Shown in pieces: positions 1 through 5,682 of a stretch of 6,078 nucleotides of DNA. Position numbers and translations under genes: made by a program. Each line of letters starts with the position of its first letter. Position 1 is the first letter of the stretch. The DNA comes from Butyrivibrio sp. (lineage in GTDB: Bacteria > Bacillota_A > Clostridia > Lachnospirales > Lachnospiraceae), in contig NZ_JAILQF010000310.1 in assembly GCF_024699075.1 (NCBI RefSeq), forward strand, positions 1 through 6,078, written 5' to 3'. A model generated the notes under the pieces. It was not told the origin of the DNA and made no database searches. It saw only the letters and a list, made by a program, of their open reading frames with translations.

Positions 1-775
1 AGTAGCGTCCTACGCAGATTCCTGCGCACTTACTGCCCCATATCTCGCAGTCTTCTATGATCCAGCCCTTACTCCAGTGTGGTGCGATCATTCCGTCCTG
101 ATATGCTGCAGGAGGTGCCCATGTTGTAGCAGCTTTATTAACATTAAATCCGCTTACTGTGATATAACCGATGCCTTCTTTACTAGGCATGAAGCATTCA
201 CGTCTTACATTGATCTCTACATTCTCTTTATTAGGATCAGCTCCTCCAAAGTTTGCATAAAATACTGTTTCATCAGTCTCTGTATCCTGCTGTGCGTACC
301 ACTTTCTTGTAGATCTTTCAGGATCCCATGAGCAGTCATATACCTTAGCTTCTATTACTTCTTCAATGCCAAGAGCTTCATATAAGGCTTCATCATTTAG
401 CCACACGCATCCTGTATGCTTGTTGGGTGTAGCGAAGTACCAGTCGCCATATACAAGTGTTGTATACGGATTATATGATCCAAAGATTCCATTTTTAACT
501 CTCGCACTCCAGACATCCCCTTCATATCTGGTCCATCCCGTAAGCTTTTCTGCACCTGTTATGATAGCTCCAAGAGGCTCGGTACTCTTATACACAATCC
601 TCTTTTCTTCTGTTCCTGCATTTACAGGATCTACATACTCTCTGTATGTTCCTGGTGCTACAAGAACTTCATCACCCGGCTTTGCAACCTTGGCTGCTTC
701 ACCTATTCTTCTAAATGGAAGTTCTTTTGATCCGTTACCATCATGTTTTGCATTTACGTCAACATAGATCGTCAT
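1..775 (-). CDS. GH120-family beta-xylosidase, right-handed beta-helix (N-terminal 258 residues, 3' end outside window)
   Basis: Read on the minus strand from the ATG at 775-773, the frame stays open for 258 codons to the window edge, so the C-terminal part is missing. AAGGAGAAGG at 790-781 precedes the start by 5 nt. Residues 1-49 (YVDVNAKHDGNGS, then PFRRIGEAAKVAKPGDEVLV and APGTYREYV) form the first rungs typical of parallel beta-helix proteins. Residues 159-258 (WYAQQD, FYANFGGADPN, VEINVRRECF, GIGYITVSGFN, TWAPPAA, HWSKGWIIEDCEIW) match what I remember of the GH120 beta-xylosidase XylC of Thermoanaerobacterium saccharolyticum, a protein of about 640 residues. From memory, its catalytic Asp and Glu lie near residues 380-405, beyond what is visible, so activity cannot be judged. 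There is no signal peptide, so the enzyme should be cytoplasmic and release xylose from imported xylo-oligosaccharides. It follows the sugar permeases on the same strand. A less specific DUF1565 or pectate-lyase-like beta-helix protein is the alternative. Confidence 0.82.
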   Translation of the reverse strand, partial: MTIYVDVNAKHDGNGSKELPFRRIGEAAKVAKPGDEVLVAPGTYREYVDPVNAGTEEKRIVYKSTEPLGAIITGAEKLTGWTRYEGDVWSARVKNGIFGSYNPYTTLVYGDWYFATPNKHTGCVWLNDEALYEALGIEEVIEAKVYDCSWDPERSTRKWYAQQDTETDETVFYANFGGADPNKENVEINVRRECFMPSKEGIGYITVSGFNVNKAATTWAPPAAYQDGMIAPHWSKGWIIEDCEIWGSKCAGICVGRY

Positions 776-919
776 ATATACCTTCTCCTTATGTCTATAT
801 GAATTGCATTTACTATATTATTTTATCTCTTCTGGATCTTTTGTATATTTTGTTTTTTATGATATTTATATCATTTTTTATTAAAACCTGATTCCGGAAA
901 TATTTTTCCTCCAATAATG
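776..919 (-). other. Intergenic gap between second permease and GH120 gene
   Basis: This 144-bp, very AT-rich gap separates the permease stop from the GH120 start. It contains the GH120 ribosome binding site and the palindrome at 859-874. I could not find a convincing minus-strand -35/-10 pair: TAAAAT- and TATAGT-like hexamers occur but lack a partner. There is no strong GC-rich terminator either. Co-transcription with the permeases is the simplest reading, although an activated promoter lacking a -35 cannot be excluded. Confidence 0.5.
859..874. repeat. AT-rich palindrome upstream of GH120 gene
   Basis: ATGATAT and ATATCAT are perfect 7-bp inverted arms separated by TT. On the plus strand a run of six T follows and a T-rich stretch also precedes it, so on the minus (coding) strand it is flanked by A runs and is not a terminator for the operon. 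It lies about 85 bp upstream of the GH120 start. It could be an operator or simply AT-rich chance symmetry. Confidence 0.35.
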
Positions 920-1891
920 TTAACCTTTAACTGCACCTGCCATCATTCCTTTAACCAGCTTATCCTGAAATATTATAAATAAAATGATCATTGGCAGAAC
1001 CGACAGCGTCAATACAGCCATATTGATCGGAATATTCAGGGAATGCTCACCCTTAAACTGTCCTAGAGCAAGCGGAAGAGTCTTGTTTTCGGGAGATATT
1101 AAAAATGTGTTGGCAAATGCAAATTCATTCCACATAGCTACTCCATTATAGATTGAAAGCGTAGATAATCCTGCCTTCGAAAGCGGAAGTATCATCTTAA
1201 AGAAATTTTGATAGAGATTGCATCCATCAATCTCAGCTGATTCCTCAACTTCTCTTGGTATTGTTTTCATAAAAGCCGTTAGTATGAAAACCGACATAGG
1301 AAGTGCAAATGCAACATATGGTCCTATAAGTGACCAAAGTGAGTCATAAAGCCCAACGGACGTTGTAAGTTTGAAAATCGGAATAAGTGTAACATGCATA
1401 GGAACTGACATCATTGCTACGATTGTTGCATATATAAATCCATTTAGCTTAAACTTCATCCTCGACAATGGATATGCTGCAAACGAAGATATGATGAGCA
1501 TCAGAACAAGCGATATCGCAACTACTATAACACTTCTAAAAAAGTACCCGAAAAATCCATGCGTCACCACCTCTACGTAGTTCTGAAAATACCAGGGATC
1601 CGGAAGATGAAACACGCCTTGCTGCAACATATCAAACTGCTTACGAAATGAATTCATTATCATGAAGAAAAATGGTGTAAGCGTAAGGACAAGCCATATC
1701 ACTGCAAAAAAACCTGCTATAGTCCATGCTATTACGGATTTTATCCTTGATATTTTGTAATCATCTTTTTTCGCTTTTTCTCTATCATTAGTTCTATCAG
1801 CCGTATTACCTATGATTGTGCCATCCCTTTTTTCTATAATATCTTCACCAGCTGGTGCCTGCGATATGTCCATTTGTATATTTTCACTCAT
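920..1891 (-). CDS. Sugar ABC transporter permease, MalG/UgpE-type (CUT1)
   Basis: This 323-residue inner-membrane subunit should form a heterodimeric sugar channel with the permease encoded just upstream. About six hydrophobic segments are visible, near residues 51-79, 116-140, 151-172, 183-208, 240-262 and 290-309. The cytoplasmic EAA loop that contacts the ATPase reads EESAEIDG at about 216-223, followed by ILPLSKAG at 234-241, as in MalG-type permeases. The ATG at 1891 lies one base past the upstream permease stop (TGA, T, ATG). AAGGAGG sits 9 nt before the start, inside the end of the upstream gene, which suggests translational coupling. The first 45 or so residues are hydrophilic and highly charged, an extension that many MalG-like proteins of about 275-300 residues lack. 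The adjacent GH120 gene suggests xylo-oligosaccharide import, but the permease sequence itself does not show specificity. Confidence 0.93.
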   Translation of the reverse strand: MSENIQMDISQAPAGEDIIEKRDGTIIGNTADRTNDREKAKKDDYKISRIKSVIAWTIAGFFAVIWLVLTLTPFFFMIMNSFRKQFDMLQQGVFHLPDPWYFQNYVEVVTHGFFGYFFRSVIVVAISLVLMLIISSFAAYPLSRMKFKLNGFIYATIVAMMSVPMHVTLIPIFKLTTSVGLYDSLWSLIGPYVAFALPMSVFILTAFMKTIPREVEESAEIDGCNLYQNFFKMILPLSKAGLSTLSIYNGVAMWNEFAFANTFLISPENKTLPLALGQFKGEHSLNIPINMAVLTLSVLPMIILFIIFQDKLVKGMMAGAVKG

Positions 1892-1892
1892 A

Positions 1893-2804
1893 TCAGTAAT
1901 CCTCCTTAACCTTAAATACCTTGTTAAAAAGAAGTGCTATAGCTGTTATCAATATGAACATACCGGCTGCAACTGTCGAGCCATATCCCATGTTGAACTG
2001 TTGGAATGACAGCTTGTACATATACGTTGCCATAAGTTCTGTAGTACCGGCAGGTCCTCCCTGTGTCATATTCCAGATCATGTCAAAATACTTTAATGAT
2101 CCTATAAGAGACATAGTACACGCTGTCTTGAAGATCGGCCCCAGAAGAGGAATCGCTATATGGCGCAAGTATTGTCCTCTTGTAGCTCCATCTATAATAG
2201 CTGCTTCGTATATAGTGGTGTCGATATTGCCATAACCCGCAATAAAGTAGACCATATAAAATGGTGTAAACTGCCAGGCCATGACGCCTATTATGGTATA
2301 TAGAGCATTAGGCGCTGTTCCCAAAAGATCTATTGTGGTTTTTTTACCCAGAATAATGGTTGCAAGTGAAGAAATAAGACCTCCGTTAGTCGCAAGCGCA
2401 TATACAAACAAGAATGCGATAGCAACAGAGCTCATAAGATATGGCAAAAACCATATTACTTTAAAAGCATTAAATTTCTTGCCTCCTGCATCCAGGAATG
2501 TGGCAAGAAGCATACCTATAGGTATCTGCAACAGGATTGAGAATACCATTACGATAAGATTATGCAAAAAAGATTTCCAGAACATCTCATCCAAGGCAAG
2601 ACTCTTCCAATTATCAAAGCCTATAAAAACTCTGTCAGAAGATATGCCATTCCATTTATAGCCGCTTATCACAAAAGTATCAATGACAGGATATACGATG
2701 TAACAAACTATAAGTATCAGTGCCGGCATAAGGAAGATAGTTGCTGCCTTTTGAGTGCTTCTGGCCTTTGCTTTGGCAAGCCCAATATTATTGCCCTTCT
2801 CCAT
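1893..2804 (-). CDS. Sugar ABC transporter permease, MalF/UgpA-type (CUT1)
   Basis: This 303-residue protein is the partner permease. Hydrophobic segments lie near residues 20-46, 80-104, 114-137, 165-190, 222-243 and 270-294. The EAA motif is YEAAIIDGATRGQYLRHI at about 199-216, followed by IPLLGP, the canonical form for MalF/UgpA-type subunits. TQGGPAGTTELMATYMY near residue 247 is also a common signature of these permeases. The start at 2804 is supported by GAGGAGG just upstream on the minus strand. The gene follows the binding-protein gene after 106 bp containing a stem-loop and overlaps nothing. Together with the downstream permease it would form the membrane core of an importer energised by an ATPase encoded elsewhere. 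Confidence 0.94.
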   Translation of the reverse strand: MEKGNNIGLAKAKARSTQKAATIFLMPALILIVCYIVYPVIDTFVISGYKWNGISSDRVFIGFDNWKSLALDEMFWKSFLHNLIVMVFSILLQIPIGMLLATFLDAGGKKFNAFKVIWFLPYLMSSVAIAFLFVYALATNGGLISSLATIILGKKTTIDLLGTAPNALYTIIGVMAWQFTPFYMVYFIAGYGNIDTTIYEAAIIDGATRGQYLRHIAIPLLGPIFKTACTMSLIGSLKYFDMIWNMTQGGPAGTTELMATYMYKLSFQQFNMGYGSTVAAGMFILITAIALLFNKVFKVKEDY

Positions 2805-2854
2805 ATAGCCCCTCCTCTTTATAATAACCAGGTCAAATTGTTTTACTTAACAAA

Positions 2855-2884
2855 CTGCCCGCAGGATTAGTATCCTGTGGGCAG
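2855..2884 (-). terminator. Intercistronic stem-loop after the binding-protein gene (attenuating terminator or mRNA stabiliser)
   Basis: On the plus strand the arms are CTGCCCGCAGGAT and ATCCTGTGGGCAG, 13 bp around a TAGT loop. In the minus-strand transcript one internal position is an A-C mismatch; the other 12 pairs are Watson-Crick. TTTGTTAAG follows, a weak U tract, so termination would be partial at best. Its position 26 bp past the binding-protein stop and before the first permease fits the known pattern in which a 3' hairpin keeps binding-protein mRNA more abundant than permease mRNA. Confidence 0.6.
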
Positions 2885-2910
2885 CCTCATATCATTAAAA
2901 ACGTATAGAC

Positions 2911-4323
2911 TTATTCTTCCAGTGCCTTCTGCATTGCAGCATCCTGTTCCTGACCTATCTCCAAAGGAGTCTTCTCAAGACCAAAGAGCTCTGTCATACA
3001 GTTCTTATGAACCTCAGTAACAGATGCAGGTAAATACTGGTCGTACCACAGCTGTACATTTGATGCTTTAAAGAACTGGTCTATGATGTATTTATTATTA
3101 GGATCTTCGATATTCTCATTAAATCCCTTGATAGAAGGAACCGTACCTGCAGCAACCTGAGCTGCGTTATATGTATCATCGTTAAAATACTGTGTTGCAA
3201 GTACATAACATGCATCAAGCATTTCCTGATCAACAGATCCGTCTTCCTTGAAGCAGTTGAATGTCATTCCCATTCCTATAGCTGTACCTATCTCTACATC
3301 CTGAGGTACACCGGCAGCCTTAGCCTCTGAATCTTCCGGGAAACGGAAAACCCCGATGTTCTCGTTGTACCATTCTTCGTTATCAGATTTAATTCCGCCA
3401 ACCTGCCATGAACCATGAAGCATCATAGCTGCTGATCCATCATAGAGAAGTGCTCTGTCTTGGTTATCATCAGCAGAGAGCGAGTTAACACCGTCCGGGA
3501 AGTATCCTTTTTTAACCCAATCCTGAATCTTCTCACCAGCATATATAAATGCCGGGCTGGTAAAAGATCCTCCGTTTTCCTGAGTATATGCAGCGTCAAA
3601 CTCAGCATTTCCTGAATGACGAGCTACCAGATACATATAGTACATGGATCCTGTCCACTTAGATGCATTTGCAAGGCTAAATGGGATGATTCCATTTTCT
3701 TTAAGTTTGTCACAAACTGCTTCAAGCTCATCAATTGTTTCAGGAACCTCTATGCCCAGATCTTCAAAGATAGTCTTGTTATAAAAGATGTCACAACCTG
3801 TAAGTCCACTAAAAGGAATAGCAAGCATCTTACCGTCATAGGTTGACTGAGCAACTGCAGCCTCGACATACTCCGGATGATCATACTTGGCATACATATC
3901 TGTGATGTCATTGGCAAATCCCGACTTATAATACTCTGCCATAGGACCGCCGCCCCAGTGACAATAGATATTGGGTGCCTGACCTGAACTCATTGCAACT
4001 ACAAGCTGCTGCTTATAATTGTCATTTTGCTGATGTACCTGATTAACAGTAATATTGGGATAATCAGCCATAAATCTTGCTACAGCAGCTTCGGCAATAC
4101 CCTTATTAGGATCTTCTGTTGAAATATCCCAAAGAGTAATCGTCATGGGCTCTGTAGTAAGTGTCGGAAGATTCTTGCCATCTGTCTGCTTAACTTTAGA
4201 TGAAGTCGGTGTTTGCGAATCTTCTACCTGCGTACCGTTTTCTGATGCAGAACCACCGCAGCCGACAAGAGTTGTTGCAGACAATACTGCTGCAAAGAAA
4301 ATTGACAATATCTTTCTTCTCAT
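2911..4323 (-). CDS. Sugar ABC transporter substrate-binding lipoprotein (CUT1 family, probable xylo-oligosaccharide binding)
   Basis: This 470-residue extracellular solute-binding protein would capture a sugar and deliver it to the two permeases. Residues 1-22 form a lipoprotein signal peptide: RRK, a hydrophobic core, and the lipobox LVGC with Cys22 as the lipidated residue. A Ser/Thr/Gln-rich linker runs to about residue 58. The family 1/8 binding fold begins with MTITLWDIS (60-68) and shows FMADYPNITV (84-93), YNKTIFEDLGIEVPETIDEL (181-200) and AAMMLHGSWQVGG (298-310). I chose the ATG at 4323 because GGAGG lies 7 nt upstream. The in-frame ATGs at 4338 and 4329 would place that site inside the gene or directly against the start. 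The gene is first in the operon and faces the divergent regulator. Ligand specificity cannot be read from the sequence; xylo-oligosaccharide is inferred from the GH120 gene. Confidence 0.93.
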   Translation of the reverse strand: MRRKILSIFFAAVLSATTLVGCGGSASENGTQVEDSQTPTSSKVKQTDGKNLPTLTTEPMTITLWDISTEDPNKGIAEAAVARFMADYPNITVNQVHQQNDNYKQQLVVAMSSGQAPNIYCHWGGGPMAEYYKSGFANDITDMYAKYDHPEYVEAAVAQSTYDGKMLAIPFSGLTGCDIFYNKTIFEDLGIEVPETIDELEAVCDKLKENGIIPFSLANASKWTGSMYYMYLVARHSGNAEFDAAYTQENGGSFTSPAFIYAGEKIQDWVKKGYFPDGVNSLSADDNQDRALLYDGSAAMMLHGSWQVGGIKSDNEEWYNENIGVFRFPEDSEAKAAGVPQDVEIGTAIGMGMTFNCFKEDGSVDQEMLDACYVLATQYFNDDTYNAAQVAAGTVPSIKGFNENIEDPNNKYIIDQFFKASNVQLWYDQYLPASVTEVHKNCMTELFGLEKTPLEIGQEQDAAMQKALEE

Positions 4324-4329
4324 ACCCAT

Positions 4330-4336
4330 ACCTCCC
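4330..4336 (-). promoter_or_regulatory. Ribosome binding site that decides the binding-protein start
   Basis: GGGAGGT on the minus strand leaves 7 nt between its GGAGG core and the ATG at 4323. The earlier in-frame ATG at 4338-4336 overlaps this element, and the ATG at 4329 begins immediately after it, so both are poor starts. Confidence 0.85.
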
Positions 4337-4392
4337 ATTTTGAATTATATAGTTTTTGATCCCATCCTAATTACAACTCTAATGTAGTAGAT

Positions 4393-4398
4393 ATATTA
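4393..4398 (-). promoter_or_regulatory. Candidate -10 (TAATAT) for an activator-dependent operon promoter
   Basis: TAATAT lies 17 bp downstream of where a -35 would fall (4416-4421, TTATAG, a poor match to TTGACA). The proximal copy of the 21-bp repeat (4409-4417) overlaps the edge of that weak -35, the arrangement seen at AraC-activated promoters such as araBAD. The leader would be about 60 nt. This is an inference from spacing only. Confidence 0.35.
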
Positions 4399-4408
4399 AT
4401 GCCTTAAA

Positions 4409-4471
4409 AAAATTGCTATAAATCATACCAAAATTGCTCTTTGTATGAACAAAAGTATAGTTTGTGTATGA
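4409..4471. repeat. 21-bp-period direct repeats, candidate AraC-type operator
   Basis: AAAATTGCT occurs exactly at 4409-4417 and 4430-4438, a 21-bp offset equal to two helical turns. A third unit in register at 4451 begins AAAA and shares TTTGT (4461-4465) with the second unit (4440-4444). AraC-family proteins typically bind direct half-sites spaced by about 21 bp, and the divergent gene encodes such a protein. In the operon direction the half-site reads AGCAATTTT. AT-richness raises the chance of coincidence, particularly for the third unit. Confidence 0.5.
4422..4452 (-). promoter_or_regulatory. Alternative operon promoter: TTGTTC -35, extended -10 TGGTATGAT
   Basis: TTGTTC at 4452-4447 and TATGAT at 4427-4422 are separated by 19 bp, longer than ideal, but the -10 carries the extended TGn motif (4430-4428). 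The -10 sits between two copies of the 21-bp repeat, so if this promoter is used, a protein bound there would repress it. Only one of this and the TAATAT model may be real. Confidence 0.4.
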
Positions 4472-4480
4472 TTATTCTGA

Positions 4481-4498
4481 TATTTAATATATTTAATA
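4481..4498. repeat. Tandem TATTTAATA repeat
   Basis: TATTTAATA is repeated twice head to tail without a gap. It lies between the 21-bp repeats and the regulator promoter. It could serve as an AT-rich UP-like or flexible DNA segment; I see no further evidence of function. Confidence 0.3.
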
Positions 4499-4504
4499 TA
4501 GTTT

Positions 4505-4519
4505 TTCAAAATCTTTGAA
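4505..4519. promoter_or_regulatory. Dyad over the -35 zone of the regulator promoter
   Basis: TTCAAA and TTTGAA are perfect 6-bp inverted arms around ATC. The dyad ends 12 bp before the TATAAT at 4532 and covers the place where a -35 hexamer would lie, where no TTGACA-like sequence is present. It could be an operator for the regulator itself or for another protein. Confidence 0.35.
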
Positions 4520-4528
4520 TTTTATCTA

Positions 4529-4537
4529 TGCTATAAT
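4529..4537 (+). promoter_or_regulatory. Extended -10 promoter for the AraC-family gene
   Basis: TGCTATAAT is a full extended -10 (TGnTATAAT). No good -35 is found 16-18 bp upstream, which is acceptable for an extended -10. Transcription would begin near 4544 and give a leader of roughly 140 nt. A second TATAAT at 4632-4637 has no TGn motif and no -35 at the right distance. Confidence 0.6.
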
Positions 4538-4553
4538 GTGACGTAAAGATCAC
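4538..4553. promoter_or_regulatory. GTGA-N8-TCAC dyad at the predicted regulator start site
   Basis: GTGA and TCAC arms flank 8 bases directly downstream of the -10, over the expected transcription start. The spacer is two bases longer than the N6 of a CRP-type site, so I do not assign it to that family. It could be a repressor site or chance. Confidence 0.25.
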
Positions 4554-4578
4554 TGCTTATATGCATGCAGCTGTATTT

Positions 4579-4618
4579 AGACCCAAAATCATGAAATTTA
4601 AACACAGCGATTTGGGCT
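4579..4618 (+). other. Leader stem-loop upstream of the AraC-family gene
   Basis: The segment from AG at 4579 to CT at 4618 can fold with CCCA/TGGG and AATC/GATT pairing, interrupted by single-base bulges on the left arm, around an 18-nt loop. No U run follows, so it does not look like an intrinsic terminator. It would lie in the regulator's 5' leader. Confidence 0.35.
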
Positions 4619-4672
4619 CATCATATGATACTATAATTGCTATTTATTCTATGATCACAGATTCACCATGCC

Positions 4673-4680
4673 AGGAGGTG
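4673..4680 (+). promoter_or_regulatory. Consensus ribosome binding site fixing a GTG start
   Basis: AGGAGGTG, extended by A at 4681, is a complete complement to the 16S anti-Shine-Dalgarno sequence. It sits 7 nt before GTG at 4688, which makes this non-ATG codon the clear start of the regulator. Confidence 0.9.
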
Positions 4681-4687
4681 ATTTATA

Positions 4688-5659
4688 GTGAAAAGTCCGC
4701 TTGTTCTAAACTCTAACGCCAAAGAAAAGATCAATCACAAGATCAACACCAATCTGCGCATGTTTATAAACAGGCTCCATTCTGACTTTCCGCCTCACTG
4801 GCATACCGATGTCGAGATCATATGGCCTAAGGGTGCTCCTTATAAGGTAATCTGTGGCAATCAGATCTATCATGTAGATATCGATGATATCCTTGTTATA
4901 TGCCCTGCAGTCCTTCATGAAATCTTCTCTCCATCTCCAGGTGACAGGATATATATACAGGCCGACTTTTCCGGTATCATATCCCTTCGCGAGATAGACA
5001 AAGCCTTTCGTCTGATGTCTCCTGCTCTACACATCAGAAAGAAGACCTGCCCCAAGGATCTGTATGATAAGCTCTGCGATCATCTTAATCAGATCATGCA
5101 GCTTTATTTTGGTCATGCAACACACTTCCACATGAGCGAGATCCCGGATGATGACAGCATTATAGCTTTCACAGAGCTTGAGCCTTATGGCGAGCTTGAG
5201 ATTTATTCTATACTTATTCAATTTATTTCTTTGTGTGGGAAAAATATAGATCTGTTCAGAAAAACAGATTCGTATTCTACTAATTCCTTGAAAAACAGCA
5301 TTGCCTTAAGTAATATCTGCTCCTATATTTCAGAACATTTTACACAAGACCTTAGTCTTGAAAAAGCAGCTGCTTTTGCGGGCTTTAGCAAATACCATTT
5401 CGAGAGGATATTTAATGAGTATACAGGCATGACCTTTTATCAGTATCTGCAACAGATGCGGATAAACTATGCCCAAATGCTTCTATCAAATCCAGAGCTA
5501 TCTGTTACAGATATTGCATATCAGTCAGGCTTTGCAAGTGGAACAGCTTTCACCCGTGCTTTCAAAAAAAGCACAGGTTATCCGCCGTCGCAGTATAGAA
5601 TGCTCAATGAAGTAAAGCACCCTCTAAATGCCAATCCACATTTCGAAAACTTATTTTGA
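4688..5659 (+). CDS. AraC-family transcriptional regulator
   Basis: This 323-residue regulator has the usual two-part layout. Residues 35-80 (PPHWHTDVEIIWPKG, then YHVDIDDILVICPAVLHEI) match an AraC-type cupin domain that senses a small ligand, here probably a sugar. Residues 205-305 form the double helix-turn-helix DNA-binding domain: the first helix pair is in LSLEKAAAFAGFSKYHFERI (about 222-241) and the second in LSVTDIAYQSGFASGTAFTR (271-290), followed by the family signature AFKKSTGYPPSQYR (291-304). The GTG start is fixed by a perfect ribosome site. The gene is transcribed away from the transporter operon, the standard position for a dedicated regulator, and the intervening 21-bp repeats are plausible targets. 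Whether it activates or represses is not visible; activation in response to xylo-oligosaccharides is the family-based guess. Confidence 0.95.
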   Translation: MKSPLVLNSNAKEKINHKINTNLRMFINRLHSDFPPHWHTDVEIIWPKGAPYKVICGNQIYHVDIDDILVICPAVLHEIFSPSPGDRIYIQADFSGIISLREIDKAFRLMSPALHIRKKTCPKDLYDKLCDHLNQIMQLYFGHATHFHMSEIPDDDSIIAFTELEPYGELEIYSILIQFISLCGKNIDLFRKTDSYSTNSLKNSIALSNICSYISEHFTQDLSLEKAAAFAGFSKYHFERIFNEYTGMTFYQYLQQMRINYAQMLLSNPELSVTDIAYQSGFASGTAFTRAFKKSTGYPPSQYRMLNEVKHPLNANPHFENLF

Positions 5660-5682
5660 AAATATAATTGCAAAGAAGTGAT

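Larger units (their letters stand above)
4324..4687. other. Divergent control region between binding-protein operon and araC-type gene
   Basis: This 364-bp AT-rich stretch has no gene supported by a ribosome binding site. It should hold the promoters for both directions. From left to right I see the binding-protein ribosome site, candidate minus-strand -10 elements, a 21-bp-period repeat array, a tandem 9-bp AT repeat, a dyad, an extended -10 promoter for the regulator, a second dyad, a leader stem-loop, and a perfect Shine-Dalgarno. No riboswitch class was recognised. Confidence 0.75.

Noticed and set aside
366..767. Plus-strand open frame over the GH120 gene
   Set aside because: It is antisense to a recognisable, continuously open beta-helix protein, has no ribosome site and resembles no protein I know.
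896..913. GGAGG after the permease stop within a GGAAA/TTTCC mini-dyad, perhaps a ribosome site for a small gene
   Set aside because: No start codon at a suitable distance opens more than a few codons; the stem is only 5 bp.
2281..2870. Plus-strand open frames over the MalF-type permease
   Set aside because: They are shadows of a clear permease on the other strand, without start signals.
4620..4629. ATCATATGAT palindrome before the regulator gene
   Set aside because: It is a 10-bp AT-rich perfect palindrome, but such short symmetry is common at this composition and its arms do not match the other dyads.
4324..4687. CcpA cre site in the divergent region
   Set aside because: I looked for a cre-like sequence with a central CG and flanking TG/CA; the nearest candidate (TGAAATTTAAACACA at 4592-4606) lacks the central CG.
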